Shown: piece by piece, positions 40,570 to 50,405 of the stretch
Position numbering within the stretch: position 1 is the stretch's first letter
Layout of the letters: each line of letters opens with the position of its first letter
Source: Edaphochlamys debaryana
Lineage: Eukaryota; Chlorophyta; Chlorophyceae; Chlamydomonadales
Assembly (NCBI GenBank): GCA_016858145.1
Contig: JAEHOE010000253.1
Coordinates: 1-64,000 of the forward strand
Direction of reading: 5' to 3'
DNA length: 64,000 nt
Made by a program: the position numbers and the translations under genes
Notes under the pieces: model-generated
Seen by the model: only the letters and a program-made list of their open reading frames with translations
What the model was told of the DNA's origin: nothing
Database searches by the model: none

Positions 40570-43242
40570 CTAATCCTGATGTTGATTTGAGATCCCTCCT
40601 CCCTTGTGGTTGCCACAGGACGCGCGCTGGCGCACGCGCCAGAACTCGAAGCGGGAGCTGAGGGGTGGCATGACGGCCTCTGGCCTTGCATTCCGCAGGT
40701 GGGGTGCGTTGTCAGTCATGACCGGCGATGCCTCTGGGCGCGCGCCGTGCACAGCAGGAGGCGGGCGGCTTGAAGTCCATGCGATCCGCTTCAGCACAAT
40801 TGCGGGTCCATTCTTCACTGGGGTGCTTGACTTTACCGCCGCGGTGAAGCCTTGCGCCCGCCAGGCGGATAGCCAGGGCGGTGCTCGTAGCTGGAAGATT
40901 ACTGCGTCCGAAAGGTCGGCGCAGAACCTGTCCAGGGGCTCCTCAAAGCTCAGCGCGGTCTTGCCTGTCGGGGCAAGACGGGGCCGGGGGCTCATGGCGT
41001 CTCCCGGTGGTGTATGGCACGTGGCTGGCCAGGACGGAGCAGGGCTGTCGTCGGTCGACCCCTCCTTGTCCGTGCTCCGGGCTGGGTCCACACAGTCGCA
41101 CTGGTCCCCTTTTTTTGCCGTGGCCTTATCACCCGCAGGGGTACCAGGGCCGCTGACGCATGCCACTGCGTCCGAAGGCCATGCTGCCGGGGCAATGGCG
41201 GGATTGCTCTCCGCCTCCGAGGCTGGGGCTCCGACGCCAGCTGGTCCTGCTGGGAGGTGAGCTTCAGCGGGCGCAGTGGGTTCAACCTCGCCGAGGCAGA
41301 TGGGTTGCTGCGCGCACTCGGTACTTGCAGAGGCAGGGGTGCGTGATGACTCATAAGATGGCTTAAGCTCATGCCTTAGGGAAGTGGTGTTGTCAGCCTC
41401 CGATTCGGCATCGTCCTCCTGCGCCTGTTGACTTGCAGGGGCGACGGGACCTTCGTCAATCTTCGGTGCCTCCATCTGCGCTGCCAGAGCCGCCGCCACA
41501 CTTCGGGTGGGTCGGCAGGGGCTTGAGGGCGCTTGGGCGCTGTCGAGGACTTCCTGCCCCGTAGCCATGGGTGGTAGGACGCCATGAGGGATGCCGCCGT
41601 CTTGAAGTGGCCGGGACGCAGGAACTGTCGCGTCCACCATTACCCTTGCTTGCGCATCCTTCAAGGGTGTGCCGCTGCCGTTGGCCACAGGCTGCACCCA
41701 CGCATGAGCCGCCACCGGTGGCTGGCTGGATGTCTGCGCCCTCCAGGAGGTTGGTAACCGGGTTGCACGGCGGCCAACATACTGGTTGATGTCCACTCCA
41801 ACTCCAACGGGCTCAGGACCGGTAAGCCCAGGGGCCGCGATGGGGCTCGTTGTGTAGACCTCAAGGGCGCGCGGGCTCTCGCGCCGTGTTGGTTGCACTG
41901 TTGGCGCCATGTCTGCTGAGCGAGGCCTCACTTCGTCAGCCGTAGCCACCGTGAGTGCCGCATAATCCCGCCGTAGCGCTTCAACCTGCTCCCATTCCGC
42001 ATCATAAGCCCTATGGTCCGCGGGCATTGCTGTGGGAGCGGTACCTTGATCGCCGTAGTAGGGATCCTCACGCTCCTCGCCTTCCTCCTCCCATGTGGGA
42101 CCATCGTCTTCATATGGGTCGGGGCATTGGCCGCCGTATGCGTTGTACGGGTCGCCGTATGAGTCGTACGGGTCGCCGTAGGAGTCGTACGGGTAAGGCC
42201 CTTCGCTGACATATTCCTCATAGACGCCGGGCGGCTGATGCACGTAATCGCGGCCACGCAGGCCTCCAGGCCCTTGATAAGCTGCATACGCCTCGGGGTC
42301 GTGTCTCATATCAACTAGGCCCACGTCACGTGATGAGAACCCGTTGCTCTCCTGCTGCCGCCGTTGCATCTCCTGCAGGTTGAGCGATAGCCGGGCCAAG
42401 TCACGCGTGAGGGACTCCAGGTCAGGTACGGCACGGGCTGTGGGAGCTGGAGTGGGGCGTGTTGGCCGGGTGACTGGAGGGGCAGGCCGAGATGGTCCGC
42501 GCGTCTCCTCTCGTCGTGGCGCGGGCTCCCTCCGGTCCTCCCATCGTACACGGGGCCGAGTGTCCTGCTCACGAGGCTCATACCGTGCTCCCTCTGCCCG
42601 CTCGGTCCATGCCCGTGCAGGCTGATCCTCCTCATCGTCCACATACTCTCGTGCCTTCCTGTACCGGTCATGCCTGGTCATGTCATCATGCTCCGCCTCA
42701 TCCCCTTGATCGTCTCTTGTGGCGTCAAAGCCCTCGCTGACATAGATGGCGTCAGAGACGGCCGCCTCCAAGTCGCCGGGGCGCATCAGGTAGACCTTGG
42801 CATGCACGCAGGGCTGTAGACCTCGCAGGAAGTTGTACATGTAGCTTGGGTCCTCGTTTGGGTCAATGCTTAGCTGGGAGCAGAGGTGACGGTATCGGTC
42901 TGCATAGTGCCTAACCGTCTCTCGCTCGCCCTGCTTGCAGTTGGCCAAACGGCTATGCAGCTCATCCTCCCGTACGGCGAACCTGTTGATGAAGGCCCGT
43001 CGGAAGGACGGCCAATTCTGGATTGCTTGGCTGGCGCCGCACTCCCAGATCTGGGCGGTAGAACCGAGGCGGCACCTTGCCACGATGAGCTTGTCCTCAT
43101 CTGACCAATGGAAGAGCTGTGCGTGGGTCTCCACCCGACCTAGCCAAGTGCGGGCATCGTATAGGTCGGGGTCGAATAGGGGGATGGTGTTGAGGCTTGA
43201 GGCCGATACTCCCCGTAGACGATCCCTGTCCAGGTCTTCCAT
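40570..43242 (-). CDS. gag: Retrotransposon Gag polyprotein, 890 residues
   Basis: A single uninterrupted frame starts at MEDLDRDRLRGVSASSLNTI, about 100 bp inside the 5' LTR. Residues of about 20-170 fit the Retrotrans_gag domain of Ty3/gypsy-type elements: FDPDLYDARTWLGRVETHAQ, a W-x2-F-x3-F core (WPSFRRAFINRFAVREDELH), then QGERETVRHYADRYRHLCSQ and YMYNFLRGLQPCVHAKVYLM. The remaining 700 residues or so are rich in Arg, Glu, Asp and Pro, with a Tyr/Asp-rich stretch, and look disordered. No CCHC zinc knuckle was found. It is expected to form the virus-like particle that packages element RNA. An intact Gag without pol suggests it relies on polymerase from another element. Confidence 0.85.
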   Translation of the reverse strand: MEDLDRDRLRGVSASSLNTIPLFDPDLYDARTWLGRVETHAQLFHWSDEDKLIVARCRLGSTAQIWECGASQAIQNWPSFRRAFINRFAVREDELHSRLANCKQGERETVRHYADRYRHLCSQLSIDPNEDPSYMYNFLRGLQPCVHAKVYLMRPGDLEAAVSDAIYVSEGFDATRDDQGDEAEHDDMTRHDRYRKAREYVDDEEDQPARAWTERAEGARYEPREQDTRPRVRWEDRREPAPRREETRGPSRPAPPVTRPTRPTPAPTARAVPDLESLTRDLARLSLNLQEMQRRQQESNGFSSRDVGLVDMRHDPEAYAAYQGPGGLRGRDYVHQPPGVYEEYVSEGPYPYDSYGDPYDSYGDPYNAYGGQCPDPYEDDGPTWEEEGEEREDPYYGDQGTAPTAMPADHRAYDAEWEQVEALRRDYAALTVATADEVRPRSADMAPTVQPTRRESPRALEVYTTSPIAAPGLTGPEPVGVGVDINQYVGRRATRLPTSWRAQTSSQPPVAAHAWVQPVANGSGTPLKDAQARVMVDATVPASRPLQDGGIPHGVLPPMATGQEVLDSAQAPSSPCRPTRSVAAALAAQMEAPKIDEGPVAPASQQAQEDDAESEADNTTSLRHELKPSYESSRTPASASTECAQQPICLGEVEPTAPAEAHLPAGPAGVGAPASEAESNPAIAPAAWPSDAVACVSGPGTPAGDKATAKKGDQCDCVDPARSTDKEGSTDDSPAPSWPATCHTPPGDAMSPRPRLAPTGKTALSFEEPLDRFCADLSDAVIFQLRAPPWLSAWRAQGFTAAVKSSTPVKNGPAIVLKRIAWTSSRPPPAVHGARPEASPVMTDNAPHLRNARPEAVMPPLSSRFEFWRVRQRASCGNHKGGGISNQHQD

Positions 43243-43324
43243 GTTGGCCTTGTTAGTTGTACCACTAGTTGGCTGTGCTTAGAGTAGAAAGCGGGCAGCA
43301 CGGGTTGCATTCTCAAGCAAGCAG

Positions 43325-43342
43325 CGTGCCGTCCCGCTACCA
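43325..43342 (-). promoter_or_regulatory. Possible primer-binding site TGGTAGCGGGAC
   Basis: On the - strand, directly after the 5' LTR end (CGCTGCCT), the sequence reads TGGTAGCGGGACGGCA. It begins with TGG, the complement of a tRNA CCA tail, and would pair with a tRNA ending GTCCCGCTACCA. Which tRNA is not known from the sequence. Confidence 0.5.
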
Positions 43343-44710
43343 AGGCAGCGCCCCCACACGAAACACGTACCCACACAAAATGTTTGCGCGGTTGGTGCTG
43401 TGTGGCGGCTCGCCCAAGGACCGTGTTGCGTTGCTGTGAGACGCCCAGAGCTCGGCGTATGAAGACGTGGGCTCTGGTCTCGGCTGTTGCCGCTGGGGGT
43501 TGGGTAGGGCTGTCACGTTGCGGGGCTCAATCAACGGACAGGCGCGGGGATTGCGCAAGGGATGCGCAGTCGCAGTTGCGGAAGCGTAGTTGTTGCGGGA
43601 CTGGGAACCGGTAGACTGTTGACGGAGACTGTAGACTGTTGGGCGTCGGCTGCTATGATGGCGTCAGGGACGTGACGGCAGCAGCAGCGGACGTGACGGG
43701 TGCCCGGCGCTGGAGGGCCGATGACACCAGGAGCTTGGCCTAATCAAGGAGCGGGTGCCAGGCAGCGAGGAGCCGAGGACACAGGAGCTTGGCTGGAGCT
43801 GCGGTGTGTCTGGTGGACTGGCTTGGATGGCACCAGGGCTTGGCTTGGATCCTCCACTTGCGTGCGGCTAAGGGAGCCGGCACAAGGGTACTTGAGAGAC
43901 TTGAGGGCTCTGCTGCGGCGCGGCTAAGGGAGCAGCCGCAATAGCACGATAGCAGCAGTTCGACAGCACGATAGCAGAAGCTCGACTCGACGGAGGGCTC
44001 AGGCACAAGTCCGCGAGGAGCTTAGCACGGTAGCGCAGCAGGGGCTGACGACGTGCTGAGGATGATCAAGGTTGTTGACGCCTTGACACTTGGGAGCTGG
44101 GAGCGCCGCCAGGCTCGAGGGATCAGGTCACAGTCGAGCACTTGGTCGTTACACTCCACGACTACGTGCACAGTATAAGCGCACGTCCACCTTGTTCACG
44201 CAGCATAACCGTCCAGCGGTTAGCGGTCACCACGTCCTCCTGGTTCCACGCGCTAAGTTGATAAGTCGCTCCAGCCACTCTAATATGGTAGGGAGTAGTG
44301 TCAGCATCTACCAAGTTGGGTGCGGGGCTTACCGGAACAAGCGCCGGCACCCGCCTTAAGTACTACAATACTAACCGCCATGGGCCTCCAATCCGGGCCC
44401 CCATGCAATTTCCGACACTCATTCCGTTGGAGCGGTTGCTCCGACAGCGGTTGGCGGTTGCTCCGACAGTTGCCCAACCGCCGTCCCGTCTGACCACTGG
44501 GGTCCCGCCCGACACGCGGTCCCCCACTCTCTCCCCAACACTCCGGGTGGCCCCAAACGGCTCCCGTTGCTATTTATCAGCTATATATATAATTCGGAAG
44601 TCTCTCGCGAGCAGGTGGTCAGTCGCGGATTGTGGTCCGCGCTGCCCGCGTGCCACACATCAGGCGGCATGCTCACCCAAACGGCGTGACCCAGGTCCCC
44701 TGATACTACA
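43343..44710 (-). repeat. Right LTR (5' LTR of the retrotransposon), intact
   Basis: About 1,368 bp. Nearly identical to the two pieces of the left LTR. Contains CTTGTTCAC once at 44,191-44,199, the empty site of element B. Starts TGTAGTATCAGGGG on the - strand. Confidence 0.9.
44580..44593 (-). promoter_or_regulatory. LTR TATA-like element
   Basis: CTATATATATAATT lies about 120 bp inside the - strand start of the LTR, an expected place for a U3 promoter. The preceding TATTTATCAG adds a second A/T patch. It is conserved in the left LTR at about 39,205. Confidence 0.5.
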
Positions 44711-45339
44711 ACGCCATGCCGAAGGCCAGTCGAGGTGGGTGATTACGGAGTTAATACATTCCAGACGTTGAATGTCTGGCAGGCCGGCAGCACCACACCA
44801 CAGCCCAACGGTCGTACACCTAGCTAACATGGAGCACAACCCAGCCCAAGCCCAGCCGTCCATAGACCACCAGCACTCACTGGCATTCACCACTACCCAT
44901 GTACCCCGCAGCGCTTTAGCCCCTCTAACAGCCGCGAGAGGAAGGCACGGATGCAGCGTGCCTGTGGCAAGCTGGGCCAGTCGCTGGGCTACACCAATCA
45001 GGTTATATGGCTGAGCGCGGCTCAGTCTGAGTCCGGCACGCAAGCGGCCTGCGCGCCGAAGGAGAACATGGGCTGCGCCAGCACACAAGTGAGCTCCGGC
45101 AAGTTCCCAAGGCGTGAGAAATGGCACAGTGCACCATGCAGTGGGTGCATGGGCGCGAGGGCACCTACCTAGGCCCGAGTGGCTTCACCGGTACTCTGCT
45201 CGCTTGCACGGCAGCCAGGTCGCATCCGAGCGCCCTCAAAACAACAGCCGCCGTCAGAGCAATGTCGCGTTCGAGTCAGCAAACGTGCCTCGTCCCGTGG
45301 GCCCTCAACTTGACAGCAGTTCACACACGCAGTTGCGCA
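44711..45339. other. Sequence right of the retrotransposon, nothing firm
   Basis: No exon or repeat that can be defended. A small inverted repeat CCAGAC ... GTCTGG occurs at about 44,761-44,779. A - strand stretch near 44,990-45,060 is open but shows no recognisable protein pattern. Confidence 0.4.
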
Positions 45340-45715
45340 CTACTTGCGCCGGCGCTCCCACTCGTAGCACGCGCAGCACATGCCATGCCTGTACCTGGCG
45401 GCCTTGGTGCCACACTTGCAGCAGCAGCCGTCGGGTCCCAGCAGCGCCGCTGCCGCCTTGCAACGCGCCGCCACGAAGGCCCGAGGTTCAACCGCACTCA
45501 GAAAGTGCGCAACGGCGGCTCCTGGGCTGTCGACCCCCCGGCGCCGCGCCCAGCGGCCAGCAGCACCGCGTTCTTGAGGATGGCGCAGGCGGTGCGAAAA
45601 AGCTGTCGGGACCCAACGTGTGCAGCTTGCGCTTTCGTGCGCCTGGCGGCCACTGCAGCATACCCCATCTCGTCTCGTGAGCCATTTGACGCTCGCAGTG
45701 TGACGCCGCGATGCA
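45340..45715 (-). pseudogene. Terminal exon of an unrecognised Cys-rich protein, frame-shifted
   Basis: The - strand end encodes AVAHFLSAVEPRAFVAARCK then GPDGCCCKCGTKAARYRHGM and CCACYEWERRRK before TAG. C-x2-C ... C-x2-C spacing suggests a small zinc-binding tail. Upstream, RQLFRTACAILKNAVLLAAG reads in another frame, and the switch falls in a G run near 45,535, so there is a frameshift or a sequence error. It may be the end of the gene whose other exons lie at 46,963-47,880, but the connection is not shown. Confidence 0.45.
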
Positions 45716-46962
45716 CACATTGCGCCGCACGCTGGGGGGGGGGGAAAGTGTCGCGCCCACCTGCCGGTTTGTGCCTGGCTCCGCAGGCTGTGCCTTCGCA
45801 GGCTCTCTGTGTTAGCGCGCTCAGGAACTGGTCCGCGAGACTTGCGGGGCCGGCGGCTGTCTCCTCGCCTGCCTAGTCCGTGTTGGCAGCCCTGAAGTGA
45901 CGTTGCTATGCGCCTGTGCGCCTAGACTTGGCTGCCCTCCGAACACGCCCCAACAGGTGACCTCCGGAACCCAGTGCGCTGTCCACCAGAGTTCGTTACA
46001 GACGTCGATCCGTTGTTGGAGTACATAGGAGTGAACCTATGCACAGTTGGGAGTAACGAACAAGCAGCGCCGGCACAGGCCGGCGCTGCGCCCAAGTAGC
46101 CGAGCGACAGCAGGACATCACACCGCATGGCGCGTACCAACCCCCCTCCATGGCAAGGCCAGCCCGGCTGCCGGCGAAATGCAAAGCCGGCATACTGACG
46201 GGACAGGAGTGGCCGTCAGGCACAGCACTGTGCATGGTGTTTGGGTGTGTGTCGTACGGGCGGTCGTGAGGATAAAGGTGCGAGAGCAGCTTGAACCCTC
46301 AGCCTGATCCTAGGCGCATACTGAAACCTTAGCCTTAGAAAAGTACCCCCCAACAGACGCATCCGCTATCCCTAGACACAAACCTGACCAAACTGCGAAC
46401 ACGTGAAACTGGGGTCGTGGCCAATTCGCCCGACCTGACTCACGCCAGACACTAACCCATTCGACACCCCTAACCGCCGGGAGAGCCGGCAAATGGGACG
46501 CTGCCCACTGTGGCGCGCGACAGGCGTCAGAAATAGCGGCCATCCCAGCTGCCCCCCACGGAGTCATGCCGCCCCGCCGAGGACACTCGTGGTTCTACCC
46601 CCATTGCCTCCACCCGCCGGGTGCTGCGAGGAGAAGAGAGCACGAACGAGGGGGGTGGATCAGAGGAGAGCATAGCAGACACCCCTGCAGCGCTCATCGA
46701 CCCACCTTTCCCACAAGCCAACTTCGCCCCACACCCCTCCGCGCCTCCCCGTGCGCACCTTAAGACTGATCGGCCGCTCAAAGCGAAACGGACTGCAAGG
46801 AGCGGCAGAGCAGGCGAGCACACAGGCGGGGCGAGTCGGTGGGCGGGGGGAGGGGGGCACGGCAGCGACTCGTGGGTGGACAGCCCGACCCCACCGCCCC
46901 CTACGGCTGACGTACGCCCACGTGCAGCGCCCGCACCGCACAGCTGCCGACCAACGCTCACC
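45716..46962. other. Intergenic or intronic stretch, low information
   Basis: Contains a G10 run at about 45,735, an 11-bp perfect hairpin at 46,064-46,089 (GCAGCGCCGGC, loop ACAG, GCCGGCGCTGC) and no convincing exons. If the flanking - strand exons belong to one gene, this is intron. Confidence 0.4.
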
Positions 46963-47880
46963 TGATGCCGCTCACACGGCACTCCGAACGCCTCCGCCAG
47001 GCACACCAGGGCCTCGCCCGTGGGCGAGTCCGGAACGCCGGCGTACACGACCAGGCCCACCTCGGGGACGAAGGTGTGGATTCGGTTGCTGAGCACGTTG
47101 AACATGCCCGCGATCTTGCCCGCCAGTTTCTCTGCCGGCGGGGGCCAGTCGGCAAGGCGCACTCAGCATTATGACTGCAGCCCGCTGGCCCCACTTACCA
47201 CCGATGCACGGCACGCACGCCACGCCCCTCACGAGAAGGCTCCCACCACACGCGGCCGCACCTGCCGCTTTGGAGTCGTTCACGTCCACGCCCCAGGACG
47301 GCGCCGCCTTGGCCAAGCAGTCGATCAGGTCGGGCCGCTGCTCCAGGACTTTGGTCCAGCCCTTGACGCGCTGCCGCCTGACGATGCCGTTGAGGGTCTC
47401 CAGGAATTCTGTGGGCGTGGCCCGGAGCAGGTAGCAGCAGGTGCATGCAGCGCAATGTGCCGTCAGTCAACCAAGTGCGCAAAAACAGCACGATCACAGC
47501 AGGGCTGGCGGCTGGTCTGTTCCCGGCTGTGGTAGGCCTCCCTGACGTACCCAGGCAGCTGCGGCCGTCCCGGACGCCCGCAGAGTACATGGCCCGCGCA
47601 AGCATTTTCTCCTGCTGGCGGAACTTGTCCGCGAGCACCATCTTCTCGTCCTTCTCCCGGATCATCACTGCCACCGCCTCGTCCTTCCTCTGCTCCGCCT
47701 GCTGCCGCTCCTGCTGCGCCTGCTGCCGCTCCTGCTGCGCCTCCTGCCGCTCCTGCTGCGCCTCCTGCCGCTCCTGCTGCGCCTCCTCCATGTCCTCTTT
47801 CACCGCCTTAACCAGCTTCTGAAGGACGGGCGCCCCCTCTGGAGGCAGCACGCCGAAAAGCTCCGCAATGACCCCCACTG
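46963..47880 (-). CDS. Unrecognised coiled-coil protein, partial (three exons)
   Basis: Exons in transcript order with good splice signals: about 47,880-47,552 (LFGVLPPEGAPVLQKLVKAV, then five 7-residue EAQQERQ-type repeats and a charged helix, coiled coil), 47,411-47,262 (FLETLNGIVRRQRVKGWTKV ... RPDLIDCLAKAAPSWGVDVN) and 47,132-46,963 (EKLAGKIAGMFNVLSNRIHT ... VVYAGVPDSPTGEALVCLAE). Donors are GTACGT, GTGCGG and GTGAGC. The phases agree between exons 1 and 2. The family is not recognised and both ends are open: an upstream start could be the ATG at 48,004, and a 3' exon may be at 45,340-45,715. It could be a host gene or another transposon accessory gene. Confidence 0.55.
47695..47790 (-). 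repeat. 21-bp repeat encoding EAQQERQ heptads
   Basis: CCTGCTGCCGCTCCTGCTGC plus G repeats about four to five times. It encodes heptads on the - strand and so keeps the coiled-coil register. Confidence 0.8.
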
Positions 47881-48443
47881 ACCGGAGGCTCAAGCACACG
47901 CGCACCGTTGTGCGCTGGGCGGCGGCACGGTGGGCACTGCGCGCGCGGGTGGGCAAGGCCCGAGGACCTGCTGCAACCCGACCGCTGCACATGGAGCGGT
48001 TCATGGCCTGCGTGGTGCGGCGCGCATCAAGTGGCGTGGTTCCGGAGCGCGATGGCAGGACGACTGGACCTAGTCACCGCCGACCCCATTGCCCGGCGCT
48101 GACGTAGCCCACTACCGCAGCGGCGCCCGAAAGTCGCGCAGCGTCCCGCGCGTCAAGCCTGTGCAATCTTCGGCCCATACCTACGCAAACGGCGCCGCTG
48201 CAGGCCCCACTACACGCTCACCTCTACAGCGCCCGTATCGCACTATTGCATGCCCAGAGCTAGCGCCGCAAGCTCGCCAGGAGCGCTGGCCTCGACGTTC
48301 GGCGAGGACGTTTGGGGCCCCCACTCCAGCAGCTCTCGATGCAACTTAGCCCCGAGAGAGCTACCAAGGCATGATGGTCGTGCAGTATGACAAGTCGGCA
48401 GGCCCGCAAAGGCTCGCCTCAGCGCAAGATGATTGGGCAACGC

Positions 48444-49049
48444 ATGAGGCGCAGGGATGGGGTCGAAATCGAAACTATTTCGCCTGCCTATTTCGCCATG
48501 TATTTCGCCGGGGTTTTCGCCGGGGCCTCCTTATCGCCAGGGTGGCGAAACTTCGGCGTAATTTCAGGCGAAACTGCGCTGAGGGCGGGTTCCTCTCGGC
48601 TGAAACAGCTTGTTGACCCCCCAAGATGCCCCAAAGAACTCCCTGAAGTGCTAATCTGGTAGTTTGCTGCGTTGTATGCGAAGGGGTGACCGTCGTGTAG
48701 GGGGAAGAGGGGTGGCGAGCAGCGGGGGAGCCGTGGGGTAAGGCCGTGTCGAGCCGTGTCTCAGGGTTGGACCCTGCCCGGGCGGTCTCCTGCGGTCCTG
48801 GGCCTCTCGCAGCACACGGACAACATCTAAATGGAAGTGTAGCTCGACAGGGGGGTTGCTGCGCGGCCAGAAAGCTGCTGGCACAGCTTGGAATGGCAGA
48901 ATTGCTCGGAAGATGGCTGGGCGAAACCCCAGGCGATATTGGGCAGGCCCAATCGGCGTTATGTTTCGCCTTCCGTGGTGGCGAAACTAATCATAAATTT
49001 CGCCCGCCTGAAGGGCCCTCGGGATTTCGCCCCCATCCCTGATGAGGCG
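48444..49049. mobile_element. 590-bp non-autonomous hAT-like element with 8-bp target duplications
   Basis: Terminal inverted repeats CAGGGATGGGGTCGAAATC (48,452-48,470) and GATTTCGCCCCCATCCCTG (49,023-49,041) match with one mismatch. The direct repeat ATGAGGCG flanks them (48,444-48,451 and 49,042-49,049). TIRs starting CAGGG and 8-bp duplications are typical of the hAT superfamily. Inside are eleven copies of TTTCGCC or GGCGAAA, in two subterminal clusters (48,478-48,573 and 48,920-49,031). No transposase is encoded. Confidence 0.85.
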
Positions 49050-49783
49050 CCTCCTAGAGCGGTGGCTACCAAAACGTGCTGAGCTTTACTGCAGATGTAG
49101 CAGACAGCTTGTAGAAACAGCTCTGAGTACACGCCTGCGCTAGGTCTCGCGGTGGACTCCCCTCCCCTCCCCTCCCCCCAGCCCCTCGTGCCCCCCGGGA
49201 GAGCCCACCTCATACTCCTTGCCCCCCTTCCTGCCTCAGAGCGTGCGGCAATGTGCTAGTCACGACAACAGCCAGCAGCGGCCAGTGTGGCCCTCGGTCC
49301 CGCCCTCCACCCAGGCTCATCCGCCCTCCACCCGGCCTATTGCACGCCTGGAGGCCGAGCTCGGGCCTAGCCGCTAGCTGTCTAGTACCGTGATCAACTA
49401 TTGTGCCATCCTTGCGCCTAACTCGTTCCCCCGTGTTGCCCTGATTGGCAAGACCAATGGCTGGCTGTAAACTGCGCACTCGCGGCCGTGACGCGACTGG
49501 GGGCCTGGAGCAGAGCGTGCCATCGCACCGTGAACCGTATTGCGGTCGCTTTAGGTTGTTCGCAGGTGGGCCGACTGCGCTCAGCAGCAACCCCCACCAC
49601 CACCCACCCTCTAGTAACCTGACAGGGGCATCCGCACACGACCTTGAAACCGAAACCGCATCAAGGCAACCGTTCCCTGCTCTCCAAGCCAGGCAACAAA
49701 AGGGATCGACGTACATGCATGGGCAACACCGTTTAGCTGCGTGCCAATGTCCTATCAGCAACCCAGTTCCACAGCGCCTAAGG
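49050..49783. other. Intergenic stretch, no gene seen
   Basis: A pyrimidine-rich run CTCCCCTCCCCTCCCC lies at about 49,160. No reading frame shows coding character on either strand. Confidence 0.4.
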
Positions 49784-50010
49784 CCCACGGACCCCCTCCT
49801 CGCGCCTCCCGTTCCCTGCTCCCCATGCCGAAGTTTCTTCACCCCGCCATGGCCCTGCCCTACCTCAGGGCATCAGCTGCTCTCCCACGAAGTGCCCACG
49901 GGCCCCCTCCTCCCTCCTCCCGTTCCCTGCTCCCATGCCGAAGTTTCTTCACCCCGCCTGGCCCTGCCCTGCCCTGCCTCAGGGCATCAGCTGCTCTCCC
50001 ACGAAGGGCT
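49784..50010. repeat. Tandem duplication of about 114 bp overlapping the 3' end of a - strand gene
   Basis: CTCCCGTTCCCTGCTCCC ... CCGAAGTTTCTTCACCCCGC ... GGGCATCAGCTGCTCTCCCA occurs at about 49,806-49,893 and 49,920-50,007. The right copy includes the stop codon and last codons (VGEQLMP) of the - strand exon ending at 49,979; the left copy lies downstream as 3' flank. Confidence 0.8.
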
Positions 50011-50405
50011 TCAGGCGCTGCCACTCCTCGTGCTCGGGCCCCACGGGCATGAGGAAGTGCATGCAGCACGCCTTCCAGCCGCGGGGCAGGTCCTCCTCCT
50101 TCATTGTGCTGGGGACCAGGGCGACATCCATGATGGTGTACGATACCGGTCGCTCGCCCTGCCGCCGCCATGCCAACTTGAACTCACCGGACCTCACAAG
50201 CAGGCATGCTGCCCTGCTGTTGGCCCGCAGCTGGCTCAGTGAGGTGTGGCTCCAGACGGCAATGTAGAAAGGCACCACAGCGGCCTTGCCAGAGCGCTGC
50301 AGCAGGCGCCGCTTCATCCTCATGGCCAGAAGCGCGTCGGCACGCAGAGCCTCGACATCCGTGTCCAGCACACGCTGGATGGCTTCGTCAAGTGCCATGT
50401 CGTCC
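49979..50405 (-). CDS. Terminal exon of an unrecognised protein
   Basis: An open exon of about 142 codons follows a clear acceptor (CTCCTCCCCCACAG) and ends with TGA at 49,979. It contains MALDEAIQRVLDTDVEALRA, MRMKRRLLQRSGKAAVVPFY, SEFKL-like GEFKLAWRRQGERPVSYTIM and WKACCMHFLMPVGPEHEEWQ. The amino-acid mix is balanced and non-repetitive, unlike the shadow frames around it, so it is probably real. The family is not recognised. Upstream exons (above 50,405) were not found with confidence. Confidence 0.55.

Larger units (their letters stand above)
16728..44710 (-). mobile_element. Gag-only LTR retrotransposon, left LTR interrupted by a 21.2-kb insertion
   Basis: Two directly repeated LTRs of about 1,368 bp flank an interior of about 4 kb with one large - strand Gag gene. 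The right LTR (43,343-44,710) is intact. The left LTR is in two pieces (16,737-17,593 and 38,823-39,333), separated by nested DNA transposons. Removing 17,594-38,813 plus one copy of CTTGTTCAC rebuilds an LTR that differs from the right one at only about two positions (near 17,253 and 17,292). Read on the - strand, the LTR begins TGTAGTATC. A purine-rich tract precedes the 3' LTR, and a PBS-like TGGTAGCGGGAC follows the 5' LTR. No reverse transcriptase, integrase or protease was recognised, so the element is probably non-autonomous. A short ACGC on each side (16,724-16,727 and 44,711-44,714) may be the target duplication, but the outer end is ambiguous. Confidence 0.8.

Noticed and set aside
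46064..46089. GC-rich hairpin as a terminator or structured RNA
   Set aside because: A lone 11-bp stem in very GC-rich DNA is not enough to call a function.
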